DNA of 20,456 nucleotides from Candidatus Dormiibacterota bacterium. GTDB taxonomy: Bacteria > Chloroflexota > Dormibacteria > Aeolococcales > Aeolococcaceae. The stretch spans positions 1 to 20,456 of the forward strand of contig PMYJ01000206.1 of assembly GCA_003170875.1 (NCBI GenBank), read 5' to 3'. Under the pieces are notes generated by a model, which saw only the letters and a program-made list of their open reading frames with translations, had not been told where the DNA came from and did no database searches. Made by a program: the position numbers and the translations under genes. This document shows positions 14,179-20,456 of the stretch, one piece after another (the first letter of the stretch is position 1; each line of letters opens with the position of its first letter).

Positions 14179-15789
14179 TCACTGCCAGCCGCCGACGTTC
14201 CAGCCGAGCGAGTACATGGCCGGCGAGCTGGGAGCGCTGGTCCAGCCTCCGTGGGTGCCGGCCACCTCGTAGTAGTAGGGGCTCGGGGCGATCGCGATCG
14301 CGTAGGGAGAGCTGCCGCCGCCCGACGTGTTGGGGGTGTCTACCACCGTGTTGCTGCTGGTGGAGATGACGCTCACGGTGGAGTCGTAGTAATTGGCCAC
14401 ATACACCGCTGCCCCGTTCGGGGTCGCCGTCATACCAATGGGGTCTCCCGTGGAGCCGATGGGTGGCGGCGTGCCCTCGATGGTGTCGGTGCTCACCGCG
14501 TAGACGTCGACCTTGTTGTTGTCGTAGTCGTTGACGTACAGCGTGCACCCGTTCGGGGTCAGGGCCAAGGCGTTGGGGTCGGGGGCCCCGTCCACCCCTC
14601 CCGGGGGGAGCGCGATGGTGTCGGCTAGCGTGTCGCTAGCCACCGTGATGTCCTCCACCGTCCCGCCCTGGTAGCTGGCCACATACAGCTTGCTCCCATT
14701 GGGGGTGATGGCCAGGATGTTGGGATCCCCGCCGCCACCGAAGTTGCCGTCGGCCAGGCTAGAGGGCGCCAGTGTCAAGGTGGTGGTCACGGTGTCCGTC
14801 GCGGTGGCGATGTCGTCGATCTGGCTGTTGGCCTGATCCGCCACGTAGACGTGACCGGAGTTGGGGGTCGCCGCCAGGGCGATCGGGGTCCCGGTGGCGC
14901 CACCGATGGCGATGTTGGTGACGCCATCGGTGGAGGTGTTGATGGCGCTGACCTGGTGCGACCCGTAGTCGGCGACGAAGACCTGGGCGCCGTTGGGGGT
15001 GACCACCATGGCGGTGGGATCACCCTGGGTGCCCACGCTGATGGCGGCTCCCAGAGTTGAGGTGGCGAGGCTCAGCGGGTATACGCGGGCGTTGGCGGCA
15101 TCCACGATCCACGCGGTGGTCCCGGTCGGGTTCACCGCCACCGCGTTCGGTTTCGACGGCGTGCCGCCCACCGCGGGGATGCTCACCGTGTTGGTGACCG
15201 CCCCCGTGGCGGTGGAGACGATCTGCACCTGGTGCGCGGCCCCCTCGGCCACGATGAGCTTGCTCCCGTCCGGTGTGACCTGCAGCGCGTTGGGCTCATC
15301 GCCCACGGCTCCCGAGAGGGTCACCGTTGCGGTGCCGTAGGTCGACGAGTTGATGCTCTGGGCGGTGGTGGCGCCGCTGCCCGCAGAGACGTAGACGAAC
15401 GGCGGGGTGGCACCGGACGGACTGCTGTCCGTGTACGTCGCCGGGGGAGGGCTTCCGGTCACCGTCCCCGCGGAGCTGTAGGGACCGGACGAGCTGGCGG
15501 AGCGCAGGACGCTGTAGCCGCCGACCAGGTAGTTGCCGCTGCCGTCGAGGGCCGAGGAGCCGGTCCAGCTGCTGGTCACGTTGGTCTGCGCTGCTCCGCC
15601 GGAGCAGCCGCCATTGCTGACCGCGAGACCACCCGGGGTCGGCAGTGTCCCCGTCTGGAAGCTCCCCGGTCCGGCCGTGGTGGAATCGGTGAACATCGCG
15701 AAGGCGCCTCCGTACTCTGCGAGGGCGAGGACTGCGACGCCCGCGCCCAGCAGGCACGCTCTCCGCCGGCTCCCGAGGAGAGGAATCAT
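14179..15789 (-). CDS. Secreted YVTN-type seven-bladed beta-propeller protein with SipW-type signal and FN3-like module
   Basis: The protein has 536 residues. It starts with a basic stretch and a hydrophobic helix (11-30), followed by AFAMFTDSTTAG, the same signature as in TasA/camelysin-type SipW substrates. Residues 52-143 look like a fibronectin-III-like module (SWTGSS, GYSVLRS, TYTDSS). Residues about 144-501 hold seven blades with the pattern PNALxVTPNGxxxYVADxxxxxVxxIxTxTxTV. The C-terminal end YYYEVAGTHGGWTSAPSS again resembles the last strands of an FN3 module. Propellers of this type usually bind surface ligands or structure the envelope. The ATG overlaps the signal peptidase stop (ATGA), so it is translationally coupled. 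A longer upstream frame that crosses the peptidase gene lacks any domain and was discarded. Confidence 0.88.
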   Translation of the reverse strand: MIPLLGSRRRACLLGAGVAVLALAEYGGAFAMFTDSTTAGPGSFQTGTLPTPGGLAVSNGGCSGGAAQTNVTSSWTGSSALDGSGNYLVGGYSVLRSASSSGPYSSAGTVTGSPPPATYTDSSPSGATPPFVYVSAGSGATTAQSINSSTYGTATVTLSGAVGDEPNALQVTPDGSKLIVAEGAAHQVQIVSTATGAVTNTVSIPAVGGTPSKPNAVAVNPTGTTAWIVDAANARVYPLSLATSTLGAAISVGTQGDPTAMVVTPNGAQVFVADYGSHQVSAINTSTDGVTNIAIGGATGTPIALAATPNSGHVYVADQANSQIDDIATATDTVTTTLTLAPSSLADGNFGGGGDPNILAITPNGSKLYVASYQGGTVEDITVASDTLADTIALPPGGVDGAPDPNALALTPNGCTLYVNDYDNNKVDVYAVSTDTIEGTPPPIGSTGDPIGMTATPNGAAVYVANYYDSTVSVISTSSNTVVDTPNTSGGGSSPYAIAIAPSPYYYEVAGTHGGWTSAPSSPAMYSLGWNVGGWQ

Positions 15790-16391
15790 CGCGGCTCCGC
15801 CCGCCAGACGCGCCGCAGCACTTCCCAGACCACGATCCCGATGACGACCAGCAGCGCCAGGAGGTGGATCCATGGGTAGGTGGCCCAGATGGCGACGTAC
15901 CCCGCGGAGGGGAGCACCCAGCTCACCCTCCAGGCCGAGGTGCCCTGGAGAACGGCCGTCCAAGCATCGGGGGCGTTGTTGTCGTCCCCCTGGGTCCGGA
16001 TCTCCACCTTGCTGCCGTGATGGACCACCTTGACCACGCGGTGGACCACCACGATGTTGGGGTCCGACGGCGGGTGGAAGGCGAGCACCTGGCCGACCGA
16101 GACCTGGGAGTCCGGCTCTGACACGGCGAGGATGACGTCCCCCGGCCGCAGCGCGGGTTCCATCGACCCGCTGAGCACCACGTCCAGCCGGCACCAGTTG
16201 AAAGCCGTGCCGAGGATGACCAGAACAGCCAGGCCAACACAGACGAGCAGGAGGGCTTCGACCCCCACGCGTGCCCGGGACCGGAGGTACCCGGGGCCCC
16301 GGGCGACCCACGAGGTCGCGAGCGCAGCACTGCCGATCGCCGGGTGCTGTCCCGTCGACTCGCCCCTCTCCAGCGGCGCCTCAGGCTTCAT
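15786..16391 (-). CDS. Signal peptidase I of the ER/SipW type
   Basis: The protein has 201 residues. A hydrophobic helix (45-64) is followed by SGSMEP with the catalytic Ser76, then HRVV with His117 in place of the usual bacterial Lys, and TQGDDN with Asp136/137. This Ser-His-Asp pattern marks the archaeal/eukaryotic-like SipW group, which in Bacillus cleaves the biofilm protein TasA. A second helix (171-190) anchors the C-terminus. Both neighbours on the same strand carry SipW-type N-termini, so they are the likely substrates. The ATG has AGAGG about 11 bases upstream. It follows the fibre-like gene after 73 bp containing a strong hairpin, and overlaps the propeller gene start by 4 bases. 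Confidence 0.93.
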   Translation of the reverse strand: MKPEAPLERGESTGQHPAIGSAALATSWVARGPGYLRSRARVGVEALLLVCVGLAVLVILGTAFNWCRLDVVLSGSMEPALRPGDVILAVSEPDSQVSVGQVLAFHPPSDPNIVVVHRVVKVVHHGSKVEIRTQGDDNNAPDAWTAVLQGTSAWRVSWVLPSAGYVAIWATYPWIHLLALLVVIGIVVWEVLRRVWRAEPR

Positions 16392-16415
16392 GATGTTCCA
16401 GCCTCTGGAAACGCA

Positions 16416-16446
16416 TTGAGGGGAGCGGTAAGACCGCTCCCCTCAA
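16416..16446 (-). terminator. Perfect 14-bp hairpin between the TasA-like gene and the signal peptidase gene
   Basis: The arms TTGAGGGGAGCGGT and ACCGCTCCCCTCAA pair without mismatch over a 3-base loop. The hairpin begins 18 bases after the upstream stop and ends 24 bases before the peptidase ATG. The transcript lacks a U-tract after the stem (it reads TGCGTTT), so it probably acts as a partial terminator or a 3' stabiliser that keeps the upstream fibre mRNA more abundant than the rest. Confidence 0.65.
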
Positions 16447-16464
16447 CGATCCGTTCTGGCTCGG

Positions 16465-17163
16465 CTACTTGCTGGTCCCAGCCCGCTGGGTGGCGGTGAA
16501 GGTGTAGGTCAGTGTCGAGGAGCAACCCTCGAGGTTCTCGGTCGCCGGGGTGCCGCCCACCACACCGCTGCAGAGCGCCGGAACCAGGGCGATGTTGCCG
16601 GGAGCCGTCGACGGGAAGGTGAAGGTCATCACCACGTAGTCCTGGCCGCCGGCCGTCAGCGAGTTGAGGGGGGTGAGGTTGGCCGGAGTGCTCTCCAGCG
16701 TCTTGACGGGGGTGCTGGCCAGCACCGTGACCGTCGTTCCGCCGCAGGTATACGTCGGGGGCGGTCCCGCGACGCGGGTCCAGGCCACCGAGCACGTCTG
16801 CACCTGCACCTGCAGCCCAAAGCCCGGGTCGGTGTCGAGGAGGGAGCTGGGGCTCGCCGAGATCCCCAGGGTGATGGTGGCGTCGTTGAGGGTCGCAGTC
16901 GTCGAGTTCAGGTCGACCTCACGGGGGATGGTGTCCCCTGGCGCGATGGCGGTGGCCGCGATCGTCGCATCGTTGATCGGTCCGACCGCCAGGACCACCT
17001 TTCCGGAGCTGATCGCCTGGGAACCGGCCGAGGTGGTGTCGGTGAAGGTGGCGAACGCGCCGCCGAGGACTGCCCCGGTGCCCGCCACCACGACAGCGAG
17101 GGTCAGGGCCACGCGCTTAGCGGTGGCGCGCCGGGAACCTTCGGGAGTCTTGCCGTTATCCAT
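16465..17163 (-). CDS. TasA/camelysin (CalY)-like secreted protein with SipW-type signal
   Basis: The protein has 232 residues. A basic start (RRATAKR) and hydrophobic helix (18-36) lead into GGAFATFTDTTSAG, then SSGKVVLAV, the arrangement at and after the cleavage site of TasA/CalY proteins. The rest is beta-rich, with Thr, Ser and Val, and four cysteines (C124, C140, C198, C214) that could form two disulfides outside the cell. The end TLTYTFTATQ resembles the last strand of the camelysin family. In Bacillus such proteins assemble into biofilm fibres after SipW cleavage. The ATG at 17161-17163 is preferred because GGAG lies about 10 bases upstream; an in-frame upstream start adds 41 polar residues before the signal. 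It is the first gene of the cassette. Confidence 0.85.
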   Translation of the reverse strand: MDNGKTPEGSRRATAKRVALTLAVVVAGTGAVLGGAFATFTDTTSAGSQAISSGKVVLAVGPINDATIAATAIAPGDTIPREVDLNSTTATLNDATITLGISASPSSLLDTDPGFGLQVQVQTCSVAWTRVAGPPPTYTCGGTTVTVLASTPVKTLESTPANLTPLNSLTAGGQDYVVMTFTFPSTAPGNIALVPALCSGVVGGTPATENLEGCSSTLTYTFTATQRAGTSK

Positions 17164-17334
17164 GATCTGTGTGCTCCAGGAGATCGTGGGCGGCGAGCCG
17201 CTCTGCTTCTCCGTTTTCTGAGTGGGTGGGGTGTGGCGCCGCACCTGCACGTGATGGGGCAGGTTGGTCACGGCACGATGGTGCATCTGCGTCAGAGCGT
17301 CCTATCGCGCCGTTGGAAGCCCGCGTCCTCCGCG

Positions 17335-17352
17335 TCACCTGTCGATCACCTG
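17335..17352 (-). repeat. Direct repeats TCACCTG spaced by one helical turn
   Basis: TCACCTG occurs at 17335-17341 and again at 17346-17352, 11 bp apart, with a third partial copy TCAC at 17355-17358. On the minus strand this reads CAGGTGATCGACAGGTGA. The position, about 170 bp upstream of the TasA-like start, and the one-turn spacing fit an activator or response-regulator site. Chance occurrence cannot be excluded. Confidence 0.35.
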
Positions 17353-17441
17353 GGTCACGACAAACACGTATCCGTGAACTCGGTGTCAGATGACGGCATG
17401 CCCAATCGCCCGTCCCCCGGAGGCTCCCGCCTGGCGCATCC

Positions 17442-17597
17442 TCGGGAGATCCGGAGCGGCTCTGCGTGGGGCGGCACGGGCTCGCCGAGGTCGTGGCGGA
17501 GATCCCCGCGACCGCCCGCCTGACCGAGGAGATCGCAGCCACGGCCCGCCGGAGGTTCGCCGCGCCTCTGGGTACGGCGGCCACCGGGCGCGGCTAG
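17442..17597 (+). pseudogene. Possible C-terminal remnant of an unrecognised gene
   Basis: A plus-strand frame ending in TAG at 17595-17597 has nearly all third positions G or C from about 17472 on and encodes a plausible helical sequence including GLAEVVAEIPATARLTEEI and ARRRFAAPLG. It has no ATG, only a GTG at 17466 without a ribosome binding site, and runs open leftwards into less coding-like sequence until a stop at 17391-17393. The family was not recognised. It may be a decayed gene end or a chance open frame. Confidence 0.3.
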
Positions 17598-17621
17598 GTT
17601 GCGCGGTCCCCGCCCCACCCC

Positions 17622-18224
17622 CTAGCGCAGGACGCGGTAGCGGAGGTGGGTGACCCCGTCCGACGGCACGACGCGGGTGCACTCCAGGTCGAACCGGCGA
17701 TCCCCGAGACTGCGGAAGAGGCTCACGCCGCCCCCGAGCAGGACCGGCGCCAGATCGATGTGGATCTCGTCGAGGAGCCCGGCCCGGAGGTACTGCCCGG
17801 CGACGTCGGCGGCGCAGACGGCGACGTCCCGGCCGCCCGCAACTGCCTGGGCCTGCTCGAGGGCGCTCTTGATCCCCTCCGTGACCACGGTGCCGCCGGT
17901 CCCGGGGCCGACGTGCTGGTCGGGTGGTCGATGGGTCAGAAGGAAGAAGGGTGCGCCCAGCGGGTGGTGGCCTTCCCAGCCGCCGGCGATGTCGAAGGTG
18001 CGCCGGCCGGTGATGATCGCCCCGCAGGCGAACATCTCCTCGACCACCTGCCGGCTCCGCTCAGGCGGCCGGAAGCGATCGTCAGGGCCGAGGCGCTCGG
18101 TGCCGGCTGTCCACCAGTCGAAGAGCCTGCCCCCGCCATCGCCGAGCGGGTTGGCGGGCCCGTCATGGGGTCCGGCGATGAAGCCGTCCAGGGACATTGA
18201 GAGCCCCACCACCACCTTGCCCAT
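17622..18224 (-). CDS. Dihydrofolate reductase/RibD C-terminal domain family protein
   Basis: The protein has 200 residues. The opening KVVVGLSMSLDGFIAGP is diagnostic of the RibD_C/DHFR-like family, as are ITGRRTFDIAGGW in the middle and DEIHIDLAPVLLGGGVSLF followed by LECTRVVPSDGVTHLRYRV near the end. Members use NAD(P)H to reduce pterin-like or other small substrates; many are stand-alone enzymes of unknown substrate. The ATG at 18222-18224 has GGGAGG at 5 bases; a GTG just before it is too close to that site. It is divergent from the ABC exporter gene, with 122 bp between them, and is followed by the long spacer of the fibre cassette. Confidence 0.9.
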   Translation of the reverse strand: MGKVVVGLSMSLDGFIAGPHDGPANPLGDGGGRLFDWWTAGTERLGPDDRFRPPERSRQVVEEMFACGAIITGRRTFDIAGGWEGHHPLGAPFFLLTHRPPDQHVGPGTGGTVVTEGIKSALEQAQAVAGGRDVAVCAADVAGQYLRAGLLDEIHIDLAPVLLGGGVSLFRSLGDRRFDLECTRVVPSDGVTHLRYRVLR

Positions 18225-18346
18225 CACCGCCTCCCGTCCGGCGCCGGTGCCCGAGCCTGTCTGGGCTCAGTATGGTTCGGGCGCCCCCCTAAGCTACCGT
18301 GGCTCGGTCCGGGCGGGTCCCGCCGTGGACAGGGAGTAATCGTCCG

Positions 18347-20281
18347 ATGATGCGTCCCGGCGGTGGGTTGGGCGGCGGTGGTGGCATGGGCCGCGGCGGT
18401 CCCATGCGGTCGCTCATCCGCGACCCCTCGGTGGTGGGTACCAAGGTCCCCAAGGGCACGTTCCGCAGGATCCTCCGCTGCCTCGCGCCCTACCGGGGAC
18501 TCCTCGCCCTCTTCTTCGGGCTGACCATCGTCGATTCCTCCATCGGGGTGGCCAACCCGCTCATCTACCGGGCCATCATCGACAGCGGCATCCAGGGCCA
18601 CAGCGCCCGCCTCATCGTGACCCTGGCGCTGGTCATCGCGGGCCTGGCGATCCTCGACGCCGCCCTCTCCATCAGCGAGCAGCTCTGCTCGGCGCGAGTC
18701 GCCCAGGGGCTGATCTACGACCTGCGGACGCGGGTGTATTCGCACATCCAGCGGATGCCGATCGCCTTCTTCACCCGCACCCAGACGGGGGCGCTCATCT
18801 CGCGGCTCAACAACGACGTGCTCGGCGCCCAGCAGGCGACCTCGGACATCCTCTCCTCTGTGGTCGGCAACGTGCTGAGCGTGGCCATGGTGCTGACCAC
18901 CATGCTCATCCTCTCCTGGCAGATCACCCTGGTGGCCCTCGCCCTGCTGCCGCTCTTCGCGATCCCGGCCCGGTACATGGGACGCCGTCTGGGCGCGATC
19001 ACCCGCGAGGGCTACGTGCTCGCCGCCGAGATGAACACCACGATGGCGGAGCGCTTCAACGTCAGCGGGGCGCTCCTCGTCAAGCTCTTTGGCCGCCCCG
19101 AGGAAGAGGACGCAATCTTCTCGACCCGGGCCGGACGGGTGCGGGACATCGCCGTCGTCCAGGCCATTTACGCTCGCGTCTTCTTCGTCGCGCTCACGGT
19201 GACCGCCGCTCTGGCGACGGCTCTCGTCTACGGCTGGGGTGGACTGCTCACCCTCAACCACACTCTCCAGATCGGCACTCTGGTCGCCATGACGGCCTAC
19301 CTCAACCGCCTCTACGGGCCGCTCACGCAGCTCTCCAACGTCAACGTCGACGTGATGACCGCGCTGGTCTCCTTTGACCGGGTGTTCGAGGTCCTCGACC
19401 TCCCCTCGATGATCACCGAGCGCCCCGATGCCGTGGCGCTGACACGTGGGCCCGCGACGATCGAATTCGACCATGTGGCCTTCGCCTACCCCGACGCCAA
19501 GGACGTCTCCCTCGCCTCCCTCGAATCCGTCGCCGTGCTCGAGCACCCGGCCTCCACACAGGTGCTCACCGACGTCACCTTCCGCGCAACGCCGGGTCAA
19601 CTGGTCGCCCTGGTCGGGCCGTCGGGGGCGGGGAAGACGACCATCACCCACCTCGTCGCCCGCCTCTACGACGCGCTCGGTGGCGCGGTGCGGATCAACG
19701 GCCTCGACGTCCGCGACGTGACCCTCGACTCGCTGCATGCGGGCATCGGCGTGGTCACCCAGGACGCGCACATGTTCCACGACACTATCCGCGCCAACCT
19801 CAACTACGCGAAGCCGGGTGCGACGGAGGCCGAGCTGCGGGAGGCGCTGACCGGGGCGCAGGTCCTCTCCCTGGTGGAGAGCCTCCCCGGCGGCCTCGAC
19901 ACCATGGTCGGCGACCGCGGATACCGGCTCTCCGGCGGGGAGAAGCAGCGGATGGCGATCGCCCGGCTGCTCCTCAAGGCGCCCGACGTGGTGGTGCTCG
20001 ACGAGGCCACCGCGCACCTCGACTCGGAGTCCGAGGCCGCGGTCCAGGAGGCCCTGAAAGTGGCGCTGGCCGGCCGGACCTCGCTGGTCATCGCCCACCG
20101 CCTGTCGACGGTCCGCGACGCCGACCTGATCCTCGTCGTCGACCAGGGCCACATCGTCGAACAGGGAACCCATGACGACCTGCTGGAGCGCGAGGGCCTC
20201 TACGCCCAGCTGTACCAGACCCAGTTCCGCCACCAGGCGGAAGGGCCGGAGCCGGGCGACCAGGAGGACAGCCCCCGGTAG
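18347..20281 (+). CDS. ABC exporter, fused transmembrane and ATPase domains (multidrug/lipid type)
   Basis: The protein has 644 residues. A Gly-rich N-terminus (5-19) precedes a six-helix ABC exporter domain (about 50-340). The ATPase domain (about 370-620) has the A-loop Tyr381, Walker A GPSGAGKT (424-431), Q-loop Gln472, signature LSGGE (528-532), Walker B VVVLDE with D552-E553, and the switch His584. Every catalytic residue is present, so it can work as a homodimer. About 20 extra residues, including VSLASLESVAVL, lie between the A-loop and the Walker A strand; I recall the same insert in a subfamily of actinobacterial-type exporters. The ATG at 18347 is preferred, with AGGGAG 10 bases upstream. 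The substrate is unknown. Confidence 0.93.
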   Translation: MMRPGGGLGGGGGMGRGGPMRSLIRDPSVVGTKVPKGTFRRILRCLAPYRGLLALFFGLTIVDSSIGVANPLIYRAIIDSGIQGHSARLIVTLALVIAGLAILDAALSISEQLCSARVAQGLIYDLRTRVYSHIQRMPIAFFTRTQTGALISRLNNDVLGAQQATSDILSSVVGNVLSVAMVLTTMLILSWQITLVALALLPLFAIPARYMGRRLGAITREGYVLAAEMNTTMAERFNVSGALLVKLFGRPEEEDAIFSTRAGRVRDIAVVQAIYARVFFVALTVTAALATALVYGWGGLLTLNHTLQIGTLVAMTAYLNRLYGPLTQLSNVNVDVMTALVSFDRVFEVLDLPSMITERPDAVALTRGPATIEFDHVAFAYPDAKDVSLASLESVAVLEHPASTQVLTDVTFRATPGQLVALVGPSGAGKTTITHLVARLYDALGGAVRINGLDVRDVTLDSLHAGIGVVTQDAHMFHDTIRANLNYAKPGATEAELREALTGAQVLSLVESLPGGLDTMVGDRGYRLSGGEKQRMAIARLLLKAPDVVVLDEATAHLDSESEAAVQEALKVALAGRTSLVIAHRLSTVRDADLILVVDQGHIVEQGTHDDLLEREGLYAQLYQTQFRHQAEGPEPGDQEDSPR

Positions 20282-20296
20282 AGTCGGACGGCCGGG

Positions 20297-20456
20297 TCAG
20301 GGTGACAGCGAGGGGCTCGCGAGCTGCGGCACCACCCCCGTCCAGGTGCGCCCCCCATCGCCGGTCTGGACGACATACGCCGGTCCGCCGTCCTGCTGAC
20401 CGAGGTCGCCCGCCGCCCAGCCCAGCTTGGTGGTGAGGAAGTCGAGGCTCAGGCCC
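20297..20456 (-). CDS. C-terminal end of an Asp-box (BNR/sialidase-type repeat) protein, 5' part outside the window
   Basis: A minus-strand frame is open from the right edge to TGA at 20297-20299, giving 52 residues plus a partial codon. It reads DFLTTKLGWAAGDLG and then VVQTGDGGRTWTGV, which contains the Asp-box pattern (S/T-x-D-x-G-x-T-W) of BNR-repeat or photosystem-assembly-like propellers. Such proteins are usually secreted or surface-bound. It converges on the ABC exporter with a gap of 15 bp. The start and most of the protein are not visible. Confidence 0.75.
   Translation of the reverse strand, partial: GLSLDFLTTKLGWAAGDLGQQDGGPAYVVQTGDGGRTWTGVVPQLASPSLSP

Larger units (their letters stand above)
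17164..17621. other. 458-bp spacer upstream of the fibre cassette
   Basis: This stretch has no complete gene. It holds the leader of the TasA-like gene, a 6-bp inverted repeat with a 10-base loop (ACCTGC 17243-17248 / GCAGGT 17259-17264), the TCACCTG direct repeats at 17335-17352, and a coding-like remnant on the plus strand at 17442-17597. No clear sigma-70 promoter was found for the minus-strand cassette. Confidence 0.5.

Noticed and set aside
14179..15400. Repeated DNA pattern in the propeller gene as a CRISPR-like or satellite array
   Set aside because: The repeats are degenerate, in frame and protein-level (YVTN blades), without constant repeat and spacer lengths.
15790..16311. N-terminal extension of the propeller protein
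   Set aside because: The open frame continues upstream but overlaps the signal peptidase gene out of frame. The ATGA overlap and signal helix mark the true start at 15789.
18228..18346. Promoters in the spacer between the reductase and ABC exporter genes
   Set aside because: Some TATGGT- and CATACT-like hexamers occur, but none has a matching -35 box at an acceptable distance.
18224..20233. Minus-strand open frame of about 670 codons opposite the ABC exporter
   Set aside because: It has no motif, and the opposite strand has every ABC hallmark. It is an antisense shadow.

Overview
The window is a very GC-rich bacterial chromosome segment with tightly packed genes, many GTG starts, 4-base ATGA/GTGA overlaps and strong G/C preference at third codon positions. 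It carries a translation operon (rpmG, tRNA-Trp, secE, nusG, rplK, rplA), Tad-type CpaE-like ATPases with receiver domains, a sigma factor of the ECF type with a TPR-like tail next to a YCII protein, and DrrAB-like transporters. Together these suggest a soil-type Terrabacteria lineage such as Dormibacterota, Chloroflexota or a deep actinobacterial group. This is an inference from gene content; no taxonomic marker was compared.

Layout. (1) 3-2151: two homologous receiver/ParA-type ATPases face each other with 4 bp between their stop codons; the left one is cut by the window edge. (2) 2159-4798, minus strand: rpmG, tRNA-Trp, secE, nusG, rplK and rplA read from a clear promoter upstream of rpmG. 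The second ATPase follows rplA by 7 bp, where rplJ-rplL are usually found. (3) 5002-9635, plus strand: a MarR regulator with a probable self-operator, an MMPL/RND exporter, a 14-helix DHA2-type MFS exporter and a short gene remnant, each coupled by a 4-base overlap. (4) 13003-9662, minus strand: a YCII protein, an ECF sigma factor broken by a single-base deletion, and a DrrA/DrrB-like ABC exporter pair. (5) 13161-14078: an LLM-class (F420- or FMN-type) oxidoreductase, divergent from YCII. (6) 17163-14179, minus strand: a TasA/camelysin-like secreted protein, a perfect 14-bp hairpin, an ER/SipW-type signal peptidase and a seven-bladed YVTN propeller protein that carries the same type of N-terminal signal. 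(7) 17622-20456: a RibD/DHFR-family reductase, divergent from an ABC exporter, and the C-terminal end of an Asp-box (BNR) protein running off the right edge.

The most notable unit is region 6, which reads as a self-contained SipW-dependent surface-fibre cassette: one dedicated peptidase, one small fibre-like subunit and one large propeller protein whose blades appear to be inserted into a fibronectin-III-like module. Region 3 looks like a drug-sensing efflux operon. Region 4 looks like a stress-responsive ECF sigma operon in which the sigma gene, as given here, cannot make a full protein without frame correction.
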